Positions 1-8,430 of a stretch of DNA of 28,366 bases are shown here, one piece after another. The position numbers and the translations under genes are program-made. Source of the DNA: Pelagibius sp041565695 (GTDB lineage Bacteria; Pseudomonadota; Alphaproteobacteria; Kiloniellales; Kiloniellaceae); contig JBFGUI010000012.1 in assembly GCA_041565695.1 (NCBI GenBank), positions 1 to 28,366 on the forward strand, in the 5' to 3' direction. A model generated the notes under the pieces. That model was not told the DNA's origin, did not search any database, and saw only the letters and a program-made list of their open reading frames with translations. The number at the start of each line of letters is the position of its first letter. Positions within the stretch are counted from its first letter, which is position 1.

Positions 1-8
1 AATCTTTT

Positions 9-33
9 CCCTCCCCCTTAGGATGGGGGAGGG
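9..33. repeat. GC-rich inverted repeat (CCCTCCCCC / GGGGGAGGG)
   Basis: A perfect 9-bp inverted repeat with a 7-nt loop (TTAGGAT) lies in the non-coding end of the window and is followed by a G-rich tail (to about 45). Elements of this composition are often dispersed in high-GC proteobacterial genomes. No second copy is visible here, so calling it dispersed is inference. It is not a convincing terminator for rmuC, because the tract beyond it on the minus strand is A-rich rather than T-rich. The remainder of 1-212 shows no gene. Confidence 0.5.
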
Positions 34-212
34 TAGGGTGGGGGTGACACCCTTTCCGCTTCCAGCCATCTGCCATTCAGGCACATTCCCTGTCCCGACC
101 GCAGAGTCCGACACCAAGGCGTTGAGCCTGAATCCATTTCCGGACTTGGATTGAAGTCTAACCTGACAGCAGTGCAACAAGTGCGAAGGTGACGAACTGA
201 GATTGTGACGCC

Positions 213-1334
213 TCAGTGCGTCGTCGGCGCGCCCAGGTGCGGCGGCGGCGGGGCCACCTCCTCGGCCTCGCGCTCGGCCTCTTCCAGTTCCAGCTCGCCG
301 ATCTTCTCGCCGCGCCGCAGGATCTTGCTGGAGGAGGTGCGGATCTGCTCGATGTCGCGGCGCGCCTGGTCGAAGTGGGTCTCCAGCTTGCCGACCCGGC
401 TGTCGAGGCGCTCCACGTCAGCCATCATCTTGCCGACCTCGCTCTGGATGATGCTGGCCTGCTCGCGCATGCGTACATCCTTGAGGACCGCCCGTACGGT
501 GTTGAGGGTCGCCATCAGAGTGGTCGGCGAGACGATCCACACCCGCGCCCGGTAGGACTCCTCCACCACCGGGCGGCAGTTGGCGTGCAGCTCGGCATAG
601 ACCGCCTCGCTGGGCAGGAACATGAGGGCCGACTCGGCGGTCTCGCCGGGGATGATGTAGCGCGCGGCAATGTCCTGTACGTGTTTGCGTACATCCAGGA
701 TGAAGGCGCGGCGGGCGGCGGCGAGTTGGGCCTCGTCGCTGCCGGCGGCGCGCAGCGCCTCGTAGCTCTCCAGCGGGAACTTGGAATCGATGGCGATGGC
801 GCCCGGCGGATTGGGCAGCTGCAGCAGGCAGTCGGCGCGCCGTCCGTTGCCGAGGGTCGCCTGGAAGGCATAGGCCGAGGGCGGCAGGGTCGCCTCCACC
901 AGGTCGCGCAGCTGGATCTCGCCGAAAGCGCCGCGCGCCTGCTTGTTGGCCAGGATGTCCTGCAGCCCGACCACCTGGGTCGAAAGCTCGGTCAGGTTCT
1001 GCTGCGCCTTGTCGATGACCGCCAGGCGTTCGCGCAGGTCGGCCAGCGCCGTCTGGTGCTTGGTAGTGGAGTCGTTGAGCCGGTCGCCGACCTGCTTGGA
1101 CAGGCCCTGCAGACGTTCGTCCACCGTCTTGATGACCACCCGCTCCTGGGCTTGCAGGCGCTCGACGATGGTGTTCTGCACGGCGTTCTGGCTTTCGGCC
1201 ATCTGCGCCAGGCGGCCCGCCAGGGCGGCGAACTCGGCGTTCTCCTGCGCGGCCTGTAGGCGGCGCAACAAAAGCCCCAGCAGCGCGCCCACGGCCAGCG
1301 CCGCGACGACAGCGAGAATCACCAGCAAATCCAT
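213..1334 (-). CDS. rmuC: DNA recombination protein RmuC homologue
   Basis: A 373-residue RmuC-family protein. In E. coli RmuC limits rearrangements at inverted repeats, and the family core is a PD-(D/E)XK-like nuclease fold. Visible architecture: an N-terminal membrane segment (about residues 3-24), a long Gln/Glu/Arg-rich coiled coil (about 27-150), then the RmuC core beginning near ARGAFGEIQL and containing the IAIDSKFPLE block. A second acidic helical region ends in a Pro/His-rich tail. The reading frame stays open far upstream, but the ATG at 1334 is chosen because it opens directly into the membrane helix and has GGAG seven bases upstream. It is divergent from def, with 175 bases between the starts. 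The family assignment is secure; the biochemical role is known only by family. Confidence 0.93.
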   Translation of the reverse strand: MDLLVILAVVAALAVGALLGLLLRRLQAAQENAEFAALAGRLAQMAESQNAVQNTIVERLQAQERVVIKTVDERLQGLSKQVGDRLNDSTTKHQTALADLRERLAVIDKAQQNLTELSTQVVGLQDILANKQARGAFGEIQLRDLVEATLPPSAYAFQATLGNGRRADCLLQLPNPPGAIAIDSKFPLESYEALRAAGSDEAQLAAARRAFILDVRKHVQDIAARYIIPGETAESALMFLPSEAVYAELHANCRPVVEESYRARVWIVSPTTLMATLNTVRAVLKDVRMREQASIIQSEVGKMMADVERLDSRVGKLETHFDQARRDIEQIRTSSSKILRRGEKIGELELEEAEREAEEVAPPPPHLGAPTTH

Positions 1335-1509
1335 GGTGCGACTCCGGAAGGCGAAACAGGAACAGAACGCGAATCCAAAGCTACCACGTTTGCCCGGCAC
1401 GAGCCATGGCGCCGCCCGCCGCCGGGGCCCTGATTTGCTTGACCCGAGGGGGCTCAGGCCATACCTAACTGAACCCGATAACCGCTGCCAACTGCCGAGT
1501 TTCCTGGCC

Positions 1510-2046
1510 ATGGCTCTGCTGCCGATCATCACCGCTCCCGATCCGCGCCTTAAAAAGGTCTGCGCGCCCGTCGCGGCCGTGGACGAGGAGATCCGCCGGC
1601 TGATGGATGACATGCTGGAGACCATGTACAACGCCCCGGGCATCGGTCTCGCCGCGCCCCAGGTCGGCGTTCTGCAGCGGGTCATCGTGGTCGACGTCGC
1701 CGGCGAGGACGAGGAGAAGCGGCCGCTCTGCATGGCCAATCCGGAGCTGGTCGAGGTCTCCGACGACGATGCCGCCTACGAGGAAGGCTGCCTTTCCCTG
1801 CCGGAGCACTACGGCGAGGTCGTCCGTCCGGCCAAGATCCGGGTGCGTTTCCTCGACCGCGAGAACGAGATCCGCGAGCTGGCGGCCGAGGGCCTGCTTG
1901 CCACCTGCATCCAGCACGAGATGGACCACCTCGACGGCGTCCTCTTCGTCGATCACCTGACGGCGCTGAAGCGCAACATGATTCTGCGCAAGCTCTTGAA
2001 GGCGAAGAAGTCGAAGGCCCCGATGGCCAGCTACGCCACGGTCTGA
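1510..2046 (+). CDS. def: peptide deformylase
   Basis: Removes the N-formyl group from nascent proteins in the cytoplasm, using a ferrous or other divalent metal. All three family motifs are intact in 178 residues: GIGLAAPQ at 44-51, EGCLS at 92-96 with metal ligand Cys94, and QHEMDHLDG with the HExxH ligands His136 and His140 and catalytic Glu137. The open frame extends further upstream, but ATG 1510 gives the canonical N-terminus (MALLPIITAPDPRL) and the normal family length. It is first in a def-fmt-truA unit; fmt starts 13 bases after its stop. Pairing with fmt is a classic arrangement, because the two enzymes add and remove the same formyl group. Confidence 0.98.
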   Translation: MALLPIITAPDPRLKKVCAPVAAVDEEIRRLMDDMLETMYNAPGIGLAAPQVGVLQRVIVVDVAGEDEEKRPLCMANPELVEVSDDDAAYEEGCLSLPEHYGEVVRPAKIRVRFLDRENEIRELAAEGLLATCIQHEMDHLDGVLFVDHLTALKRNMILRKLLKAKKSKAPMASYATV

Positions 2047-2059
2047 GGCGCCGACCTTC

Positions 2060-2992
2060 ATGCCCCTGCGTCTCGCCTTCATGGGAACGCCCGACTTCGC
2101 GGTGCCGACCCTGAAGGCCCTGGGGGAGGCGGGTCACGATATTGCCGCGGTCTATTCGCAGCCGCCCCGCCCCGCCGGCCGCGGCCACAAGGAACGGCCC
2201 TCGCCGGTGCAGGCCTATGCCGAGCGCCACGGCTGGCCGGTGTGCACGCCCGCCAGCCTCAAGACTGCGGAGGCCCAGGCCGACTTTGCGGCGCTCAACC
2301 TGGACGTCGCGGTGGTGGTGGCCTACGGCCTGATCCTGCCGCAGGCGATCCTCGACGCGCCGCGGCTCGGCTGCGTCAACGTCCACGCCTCGCTGCTGCC
2401 GCGCTGGCGCGGCGCGGCGCCGATCCAGCGCGCCATCCTGGCCGGCGATGCCGAGACCGGCGTCACCATCATGCAGATGGACGCCGGCCTCGATACCGGG
2501 CCCATGCTGCTGCAGGAGCGCGTGGCCATCACGGCGGAGACCACGGCCGAGACCCTGCACGACCGCCTGGCCGCGCTCGGCGGCGCGACCATCAACCGGG
2601 CGCTGGCCGGGCTCGCCGACGGTAGCCTCAAGGCACAGCCGCAGCCAGAAGACGGCGTCACCTACGCCGAAAAGCTGCGCCGCGAGGAAGGCCGGCTCGA
2701 CTGGCGCGAACCGGCGGCAACGCTGGAACGGCGGGTGCGCGCCTTCACGCCCTGGCCCGGCGCCTACTTCGAGGTTGCGGGGGAGAAGGCCGCGGAGCGC
2801 ATCAAGGTGCTGGCCGCTGAGCTGCGCCCGGAAAGCGGTGCGCCCGGCAGCGTCCTGGACGACAAGGCGACAGTCGCCTGCGGCGCGGGGGCGCTGCGCC
2901 TGACCCGCCTGCAGCGCGCCGGCAAGGCGCCGATGGCGGCCGAGGCCTTCCTGCGCGGCTTCGCCCTGCCCGCCGGCAGGGTGCTGCCGTGA
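2060..2992 (+). CDS. fmt: methionyl-tRNA formyltransferase
   Basis: Formylates initiator Met-tRNA using 10-formyl-tetrahydrofolate. The 310-residue protein has the usual two parts. The N-terminal formyltransferase Rossmann domain (about 1-190) carries the catalytic trio Asn107, His109 (in NVHASLLPRWRG) and Asp145 (in DAGLDTGPM). The C-terminal tRNA-binding beta-barrel domain (about 205-305) includes the FTPWPGAYF block. The ATG at 2060 has only a weak ribosome-binding site, which fits coupling to def, whose stop lies 13 bases upstream. Its TGA stop overlaps the GTG start of truA (GTGA), so truA translation is probably coupled to it. Confidence 0.98.
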   Translation: MPLRLAFMGTPDFAVPTLKALGEAGHDIAAVYSQPPRPAGRGHKERPSPVQAYAERHGWPVCTPASLKTAEAQADFAALNLDVAVVVAYGLILPQAILDAPRLGCVNVHASLLPRWRGAAPIQRAILAGDAETGVTIMQMDAGLDTGPMLLQERVAITAETTAETLHDRLAALGGATINRALAGLADGSLKAQPQPEDGVTYAEKLRREEGRLDWREPAATLERRVRAFTPWPGAYFEVAGEKAAERIKVLAAELRPESGAPGSVLDDKATVACGAGALRLTRLQRAGKAPMAAEAFLRGFALPAGRVLP

Positions 2993-3750
2993 CCCGCTAC
3001 TGGATCACCGTCGAATACGACGGCGGCGACTTCGTCGGCTGGCAGCGCCAGGCCAACGGACCCTCCGTGCAGGCCGCGCTGGAGGAAGCCGTGCGGCGCT
3101 TCTGCGGCGAGACCGTGCTGGTCGAAGGCGCCGGGCGCACCGACGCCGGCGTGCATGCGCTGGCCCAGGTGGCGCACCTCGACCTCGCCAAGCAGACCAC
3201 GGCCGACACCCTGATGGCGGCGCTCAATTTCCACCTCAAGCCGGCCCCGGTCGCGGTGCTCGCGGCGGAAGCGGTGTCCGCGGATTTCCATGCCCGCTTC
3301 TCGGCGATCCGCCGCGCCTATCTCTACCGCATCGTCAACCGCCGCGCCCCGCTGGCCCTGGAGCGCGGTCGCGCCTGGTTCGTGCCCCAGCCGCTCGATG
3401 CCGGGGCGATGCACGCCGCTGCGCAGGTCCTCGTCGGCCGGCACGACTTCACCTCCTTCCGGGCCAGCGAGTGCCAGGCCAGGTCGCCGGTGAAGACTCT
3501 CGATGTCCTGACGGTTGCGCGCCCCGAAGAAGCCGGGGGCGACCTCATCGAGATCCGTGCCGAAGCGCGCTCCTTCCTGCACCACCAGGTGCGCAACTTC
3601 GCCGGTTCACTGAAGCTGGTCGGCGAGGGCAAGTGGGCGGCGGACGATCTGCGCCGCGCGCTGGAGGCGCGCGACCGCGCCGCGGCGGGCCCCACCGCGC
3701 CGTCCGCCGGGCTCTATCTCACCGCAATCGGCTATCCGCCCGGGGCCTGA
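2989..3750 (+). CDS. truA: tRNA pseudouridine(38-40) synthase TruA
   Basis: Converts uridines 38-40 in the anticodon arm of many tRNAs to pseudouridine. The 253-residue protein has the family active-site block GAGRTDAGVHA with catalytic Asp52, the N-terminal YDGGDFVGWQRQ strand, and the later FHARFSAIRRAYLYRI and FLHHQVRNF blocks. It starts at GTG inside the fmt stop codon (4-base overlap). It ends 28 bases before the stop of the convergent membrane-protein gene, with a small GC hairpin at the junction. Normal length, no anomaly. Confidence 0.97.
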   Translation: MTRYWITVEYDGGDFVGWQRQANGPSVQAALEEAVRRFCGETVLVEGAGRTDAGVHALAQVAHLDLAKQTTADTLMAALNFHLKPAPVAVLAAEAVSADFHARFSAIRRAYLYRIVNRRAPLALERGRAWFVPQPLDAGAMHAAAQVLVGRHDFTSFRASECQARSPVKTLDVLTVARPEEAGGDLIEIRAEARSFLHHQVRNFAGSLKLVGEGKWAADDLRRALEARDRAAAGPTAPSAGLYLTAIGYPPGA

Positions 3751-3757
3751 TGGCCCC
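3742..3757. terminator. small GC hairpin at a convergent gene junction
   Basis: A perfect 6-bp stem (GGGGCC / GGCCCC) with a TGAT loop overlaps the end of truA and sits before the stop of the oppositely oriented gene at 3779. No U-tract follows on either strand. A bidirectional terminator is therefore only a possibility based on position. Confidence 0.3.
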
Positions 3758-3778
3758 CGCGGGCTTCAGTTCGGGGCC

Positions 3779-4348
3779 TCAGTAGAGGAGGCCCGAGACG
3801 ATGGCGTAGAGGAAAAGCTCGATGAAGAAGTTGAGCGCCGTGAACCCGATGGCCGCCGGGGCGCTGACGTCGAGGCAGTGCCGCGTGATGAACCAGAGAT
3901 AGCCCAGCAGGTAGGCTCTGAAGCCGAGGATCGCCACCGGCAGCAAGGCGGCGGGGATAACGCCCCCGACGGCGAGGATGGTGAGCACCAGCAGCAGGTG
4001 ATAGGCGATCATCGACGCCCAGTTCTTGGCCGAGAGGTAGCGGAAGAAGGCGCGCTCCCGGTCGATCAGCTGACAGATGCGGTGGGTGACCACCGGAAAG
4101 ACCGTCCAGTCCAGGCTGAAGGTCAGCGCGTAGACCAGGACCTGCAACAGGGGCTCGACATCACTGCCGCTGTCAGCCCGGAGCAGCAGCAAGACGGTAT
4201 AGGCCGGCGCCACAAGTACCGCCGCGAAGAAAGAGCGTATGGCCGCATCGGGCGCGTCATCGAAGAACTGCGCGCCGCCTGCGTCGAAGCGCGCCAGCCG
4301 CCAGGCCCCGTAAATGCGGTAGAGGATCTCCTGGCTGCTCGGGATCAT
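3779..4348 (-). CDS. conserved multi-pass membrane protein of unknown function
   Basis: I do not recognise a named family. The 189-residue protein opens with a soluble, amphipathic stretch (IPSSQEILYRIYGAWRLARFD). About four to five hydrophobic segments follow, near 36-56, 63-85, 108-126, 128-150 and 163-187. Charged connections are short, and a conserved-looking RERAFFRYLSAKNW stretch precedes the third segment. This looks like a small inner-membrane protein. Its ATG overlaps the TGA stop of dapE (ATGA), so it is very likely translated by coupling to dapE in the dapD-dapE operon. That position hints at, but does not prove, a link to cell-wall or lysine precursor metabolism. Confidence 0.8.
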   Translation of the reverse strand: MIPSSQEILYRIYGAWRLARFDAGGAQFFDDAPDAAIRSFFAAVLVAPAYTVLLLLRADSGSDVEPLLQVLVYALTFSLDWTVFPVVTHRICQLIDRERAFFRYLSAKNWASMIAYHLLLVLTILAVGGVIPAALLPVAILGFRAYLLGYLWFITRHCLDVSAPAAIGFTALNFFIELFLYAIVSGLLY

Positions 4349-5511
4349 CGCGGGTGGTAGCGCTCCAGCACGTCGCGGTAGATGGCGGTCAGGGCCTTGA
4401 GATCGTCCAGCGGGACGTGCTCGTCAACCTTGTGGGCCGTGGCATTCAGGAGGCCCAGTTCGGCCACCGTGCAGTGGTCCTTGATGAAGCGGGCGTCGGA
4501 GGTGCCGCCGGTGGTGCCGAGCTCCGGCGCGGCGCCGGTCACCGCGGCGACCGAAGTGGAGACCAGGTCGCTCCACGGTCCCGGTGGGCAGAGAAAAGAC
4601 TCGCCGGAAACCCGCATTGACATCTCGTAGCGCGCTCCGCGGTTGGTGCCGATCGCCCCGTCGAAGCGCTCGCGCAGCCAGCTCTCCACCGTGGCGCTGG
4701 AGTGGATGTTGTTGAAACGCACGTTGAACAGCGCCGTCGCCTTGGCCGGAATAACGTTGGTCACCGGATTGCCGACGTCGACGGAGGTGAGCTGCAGGCT
4801 GGACGGCGGGAAGTGTTCGTTGCCCTGGTCCAGCACGTCGCTGACCACGGCGTTCAGCATGCGCGCCAGGTGGTGTAGCGGATTGTCCGCCAGCTGCGGA
4901 TAGGCGGTATGGCCCTGGGTGCCGAAGACGGTCAGCCGGACGTTGAGGCTGCCGCGGCGGCCGATCTTCACCATGTCGCCGAGGCGCGCGTTGCTGGTCG
5001 GCTCGCCGACGAGACAGCAGTCCAGCTGCTCGCCCTGATCGCCCAGCCAGCGCAGCACCTTGCGGGTGCCGTTGACCGCATCGCCTTCCTCGTCGCCGGT
5101 GATCAGCAGCGAGATCGAACCCTTGGGTGCACCCTGTTTCAGATAGCCGCTGACCGCGGCGATGAAGGCGGCGATGGAGCCCTTCATGTCGACCGCGCCG
5201 CGGCCGTAGAGCAAGCCGTCGCGCAGCTCGGCGCCGAAGGGGTCAACGCTCCAGTCGGCGGCATCGCCGACCGGCACCACGTCGGTGTGGCCGGCATAGC
5301 AGAAGTTGGGGCCGCCTTCGCCGAAGCGGGCGTAGAGGTTGTCGACCTCGGGACTGTCCTCCTCGGCGTAGGGCAGGCGATGGCAGGTGAAGCCGAGATC
5401 GCTCAGCACCGACTGCAACAGGTCGAGGGCGCCGCCTTCCCGCGGCGTTATGCTCGGGCAGCGGATCAGCGCCTGCGCCAGCTCCAGCGTGTCGATCTCT
5501 GTCGCCGCCAT
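4345..5511 (-). CDS. dapE: succinyl-diaminopimelate desuccinylase
   Basis: Hydrolyses N-succinyl-LL-diaminopimelate to LL-diaminopimelate and succinate, in the succinylase branch of lysine/peptidoglycan precursor synthesis. The 388-residue M20-family di-zinc peptidase shows AGHTDVVPVGD with ligand His75 and Asp77, the bridging Asp108 in GRGAVDMKG, general base Glu141 and Glu142 in TGDEEGD, and the C-terminal NATAHKVDEHVP ligand region. ATG 5511 has AGGAAAGGAGG about ten bases upstream, and the protein then has normal family length even though the frame is open far upstream. It lies 26 bases after dapD and overlaps the next gene by four bases. Confidence 0.97.
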   Translation of the reverse strand: MAATEIDTLELAQALIRCPSITPREGGALDLLQSVLSDLGFTCHRLPYAEEDSPEVDNLYARFGEGGPNFCYAGHTDVVPVGDAADWSVDPFGAELRDGLLYGRGAVDMKGSIAAFIAAVSGYLKQGAPKGSISLLITGDEEGDAVNGTRKVLRWLGDQGEQLDCCLVGEPTSNARLGDMVKIGRRGSLNVRLTVFGTQGHTAYPQLADNPLHHLARMLNAVVSDVLDQGNEHFPPSSLQLTSVDVGNPVTNVIPAKATALFNVRFNNIHSSATVESWLRERFDGAIGTNRGARYEMSMRVSGESFLCPPGPWSDLVSTSVAAVTGAAPELGTTGGTSDARFIKDHCTVAELGLLNATAHKVDEHVPLDDLKALTAIYRDVLERYHPR

Positions 5512-5537
5512 GCGCCCCGCGCCTCCTTTCCTCGGCC

Positions 5538-6383
5538 TCAGGTGCGCAGCAAGTCGTTGATCGAGGTCTTGGAACGCGTCTTCTCGTCGACCCGCTTGAT
5601 GATCACCGCGCAGTAGAGGCTGGGGCCCGGGCTGCCGTTGGGCAGCGGCTTGCCGGGCTGGCTGCCCGGCACGACGACGGAGTAGGCCGGCACGCGGCCC
5701 ATGTGGATCTCGCCGGTCTCGCGGTCGACGATCTTGGTGGAGGCGCCGATGTAGACGCCCATCGAGAGCACCGAGCCCTCCTCGACCACGACGCCCTCGA
5801 CCACCTCGGAGCGGGCGCCGATGAAACAGTTGTCCTCGATGATCACCGGGCCGGCCTGCAGCGGCTCCAGCACGCCGCCTATGCCGGCGCCGCCCGACAG
5901 GTGCACGTTCTTGCCGATCTGCGCGCAGGAGCCCACCGTGGCCCAGGTGTCGACCATGGTGCCGCTGTCGACGTAGGCGCCGAGATTGACGAAGGAAGGC
6001 ATCAATACCACTCCGGGCGCGATGTAGGCGGAGTGGCGCACCACGCAGTTCGGCACCGCGCGGAAGCCCGCCTCGCGGAAGCGGTTCTCGCCCCAGCCGG
6101 CGAACTTGGAGGGCACCTTGTCCCACCAGGAGGTATTGGTCCCGGGGCCGCCCGGGATCGGCGCCATGTCGTTGAGGCGGAAGGACAGCAGAACCGCCAT
6201 CTTCAGCCACTGGTGGACCTGCCAGCCCGCCGGACCCTTCTCGGCGACGCGGAAAGTGCCGCTGTCGAGGCCGTTCAGGGCGGTTTCGACCGCTTTGCGA
6301 ATCGCGCCGCCGGTCTGCAGGCTGACCGTTTCGCGCGCTTCCCAGGCATCTTCGATGATGCCTTTCAACTGTTCTGTCTGCAT
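5538..6383 (-). CDS. dapD: 2,3,4,5-tetrahydropyridine-2,6-dicarboxylate N-succinyltransferase
   Basis: Transfers succinyl from succinyl-CoA to tetrahydrodipicolinate, two steps before DapE. The 281-residue protein has an N-terminal helical domain (MQTEQLKGIIEDAWE...) followed by a left-handed beta-helix built from hexapeptide repeats, for example the run through AYIAPGVVLMPSFVN, GAYVDSGTMVDTWATVGSCAQIG and EDNCFIGARSEVVEG. The start at 6383 gives the canonical family N-terminus; the ribosome-binding site is weak. It is first gene of dapD-dapE-membrane protein. The 301-base region upstream is shared with the divergent diguanylate cyclase gene and contains a CtrA-type box whose TTAAC half points toward dapD. 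Confidence 0.97.
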   Translation of the reverse strand: MQTEQLKGIIEDAWEARETVSLQTGGAIRKAVETALNGLDSGTFRVAEKGPAGWQVHQWLKMAVLLSFRLNDMAPIPGGPGTNTSWWDKVPSKFAGWGENRFREAGFRAVPNCVVRHSAYIAPGVVLMPSFVNLGAYVDSGTMVDTWATVGSCAQIGKNVHLSGGAGIGGVLEPLQAGPVIIEDNCFIGARSEVVEGVVVEEGSVLSMGVYIGASTKIVDRETGEIHMGRVPAYSVVVPGSQPGKPLPNGSPGPSLYCAVIIKRVDEKTRSKTSINDLLRT

Positions 6384-6519
6384 GGGATTCCGTAAGGCTG
6401 GTTCAGGCTTGGGCTGGCGCCGGGCGCGCAGCGGAAGATGCGGGAGGGGGCCGGCCCTGTCAATGACCCCCTCAGCGCCTGGCCGCCGGCTGCGGGGCCG
6501 GATTCCGGCGGCTGGCGTG

Positions 6520-6535
6520 GTTAATCGGGGCTTAA
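6520..6535 (-). promoter_or_regulatory. CtrA-type box, minus orientation
   Basis: On the minus strand the sequence reads TTAA-GCCCCGA-TTAAC, a perfect match to the CtrA consensus TTAA-N7-TTAAC established in Caulobacter. It lies 137 bases upstream of the dapD start and about 150 bases upstream of the divergent diguanylate cyclase start. Which promoter it serves is not decided by sequence. No other feature explains the two spaced TTAA motifs in such GC-rich DNA. Confidence 0.6.
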
Positions 6536-6610
6536 GGGCCCCGGGCAACGCCCGGTTGATAGCGATGCCGGCAGGCTGGCCGCCCGGCGGCCCCAAAATG
6601 ACACCGTCGC

Positions 6611-6626
6611 TTAAGTGCATCTTAAC
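6611..6626 (+). promoter_or_regulatory. CtrA-type box upstream of the GGDEF/DUF2336 operon
   Basis: The plus strand reads TTAA-GTGCATC-TTAAC, again a perfect TTAA-N7-TTAAC match. It ends 58 bases before the chosen ATG of the diguanylate cyclase gene, a normal activator distance for CtrA promoters, where the box overlaps the -35 region. I cannot see a confident -10 element downstream. The rest of 6384-6684 shows no gene. Confidence 0.65.
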
Positions 6627-6684
6627 GGCAAAAGCGCAGATTCATGCCGGTGAGAGAAGCATCCCAGAGCGCGAAGAGGGTCCG

Positions 6685-8430
6685 ATGAAAAGGTCGCCGG
6701 CGGCGAGCGATCCGACGGGTAGAACGAGCCTGAAGGATAGCTATGAATCGCTGGTCGAGCAGCATGCTCCCGACGGGTTGGTGTCCGCGGGGGACGCCTT
6801 TGCCCAGTTCCCCGGCGCGGTGCTGATGGCCGGTCCCAACGGTGTCGTGCTGGGTGCCAACGAAGCTGCCGAGCCCATCGGCCAGCTGCTGCAGTCCGGC
6901 AGCCACGAGGAACTGCGCGCCGCCATCCGCGCCGCGCTCGGCGGCGCCGCCGCCCAGATCAATCCCCTGATCATCAGGACCGCCGAGGCCGTGCGCTCGG
7001 TCGAGCGCGCCTTCGACGTCGTGGTCCTGCCCTGGGCCAACGGCACGCTGGCCCTGCTGCTCGGCCGCGACGTGACCCTGGAGCGCAGCCTGCGCGCCGC
7101 CCTGGTCGAATCGCGGCAGCGCTACAAGGACCTGGTCGAGATCTCCAACGATTTCGCCTGGGAGACCGATGCCGAGGGCAAGTTTGTCTTCGTCTCGCCG
7201 CGCGGCGCCCTGGGCTTCGACGCCACGCAGCTGGTCGGGCGCCCGGCCGGCGAGCTGCTGCTCGATGCCGGCAGCGGCGCGGCCTCGCCCTTCACCGCGC
7301 GGGTCATGGTCGAGGAGGCCGAGATGTGGGTGCGCAGCGCCGAGGGCGCGCACCTCTGCCTGCTGTCCACCGCCCTGCCGCTGAGTTCGGAAACCGGCGC
7401 CTGGATCGGCGCCCGCGGGGTCTGTCGCGATATCACCTCCCTGCGCTGCCACGAGGCCGACCTGGCCGAGGCGCGCAACCGCGAGCGCCTGTTCTCCTAC
7501 ATCGTGAACATGGTGCGCCGTGAGCTGGAACCTTCGCGCATGCTGGGTGCAACCGCCGAGGCCCTGATACCGGCCCTGGCGCTCACCGGCGTGTCGATCC
7601 ATGCCCTGATCGATGGCGCGCTGGGCCAGACCCTGGCGCAGGCCGGCAAGCCGCTGCCGATCGAAGAGCTGAGACCGCTGGTGGCGCGCCTTTCCGAGGG
7701 TCATCAGAGCTGCGACATCGCGGCCGACAGCGGCCACCTGATGTTGCGGGCGACACGGTTCCGCGACGGCACCAACGGCCTGCTCTGTGCCCGGCGCAGC
7801 GGGGCCGGCGGCTGGACCGCGGAGGATCGCAGCCTGCTCGACAACATCTCCGGGCAGGTGGGCATCACCATCGAGCAGCTCGCCCGCCAGACCGAGATGG
7901 AGACGCTCTCCATGACCGATCCGCTGACCGGCCTCAACAACCGGCGTGGCTTTGTGGAGAACCTGGAGCAGCTGCTGCAGAGCGACGCGGCGCCGGCGAC
8001 GCCGAGTGCGCTGTTCTACATCGACCTCGACAACTTCAAGCAGGTCAACGACACCCACGGTCACCAGACCGGCGACGAGGCGCTGCTCGAGGTCGCGGCT
8101 CTGCTGAAACAACAGATCCGCGGTGGTGACATGGCCGCGCGTCTCGGCGGCGACGAGTTCGCGCTGTTCCTCGGCGGCATGGCGCGCTCGGCGGCGGAAA
8201 GCAAGGGCGAGCAGCTGCTGAAGGCGGCCGAGCGCCTGCGCGGCTTCTCCGGCGACGCCGAGCATCCGCTGGGACTGTCGCTCGGCGTCGCGGTTTATGA
8301 TCCGCGCACCGGCGAGACGCTCGCTTCCCTGCTGCGCCGCGCCGACGAGGCGATGTACGGCGCCAAGCGCGGCGGCAAGCACGCGCTCAACTTCGCCGCT
8401 GACTACGACAGACGCGGAGGTCTCGACTGA
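6685..8430 (+). CDS. PAS-PAS-GAF-GGDEF diguanylate cyclase
   Basis: Predicted cytoplasmic enzyme making cyclic di-GMP from two GTP. In 581 residues I read a PAS-like segment (about 30-130), a second PAS domain starting near SRQRYKDLVEISNDFAWETD (about 141-255), a GAF-like domain (about 270-400) and a GGDEF domain from MTDPLTGLNNRRGF (410) to about 575. The active-site GGDEF is intact at 488-492, and an RGGD I-site (479-482) lies exactly five residues before it, so product inhibition is expected. There are no membrane segments, so its signal is probably intracellular. ATG 6685 follows GAAGAGGG with four bases between. The frame is open further upstream, but earlier starts would place the CtrA box inside the gene. 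Its TGA overlaps the ATG of the DUF2336 gene by one base. Confidence 0.93.
   Translation: MKRSPAASDPTGRTSLKDSYESLVEQHAPDGLVSAGDAFAQFPGAVLMAGPNGVVLGANEAAEPIGQLLQSGSHEELRAAIRAALGGAAAQINPLIIRTAEAVRSVERAFDVVVLPWANGTLALLLGRDVTLERSLRAALVESRQRYKDLVEISNDFAWETDAEGKFVFVSPRGALGFDATQLVGRPAGELLLDAGSGAASPFTARVMVEEAEMWVRSAEGAHLCLLSTALPLSSETGAWIGARGVCRDITSLRCHEADLAEARNRERLFSYIVNMVRRELEPSRMLGATAEALIPALALTGVSIHALIDGALGQTLAQAGKPLPIEELRPLVARLSEGHQSCDIAADSGHLMLRATRFRDGTNGLLCARRSGAGGWTAEDRSLLDNISGQVGITIEQLARQTEMETLSMTDPLTGLNNRRGFVENLEQLLQSDAAPATPSALFYIDLDNFKQVNDTHGHQTGDEALLEVAALLKQQIRGGDMAARLGGDEFALFLGGMARSAAESKGEQLLKAAERLRGFSGDAEHPLGLSLGVAVYDPRTGETLASLLRRADEAMYGAKRGGKHALNFAADYDRRGGLD

Noticed and set aside
216..1259. 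347-codon plus-strand reading frame opposite rmuC
   Set aside because: Antisense to a clearly conserved gene; its peptide is Arg/Gly/Leu-rich low-complexity sequence typical of GC-rich shadow frames.
1439..1467. TTGACC with 17-base spacing to TACCTA before def
   Set aside because: The -35 is good but the -10 matches the consensus at only two positions, so not reported as a promoter.
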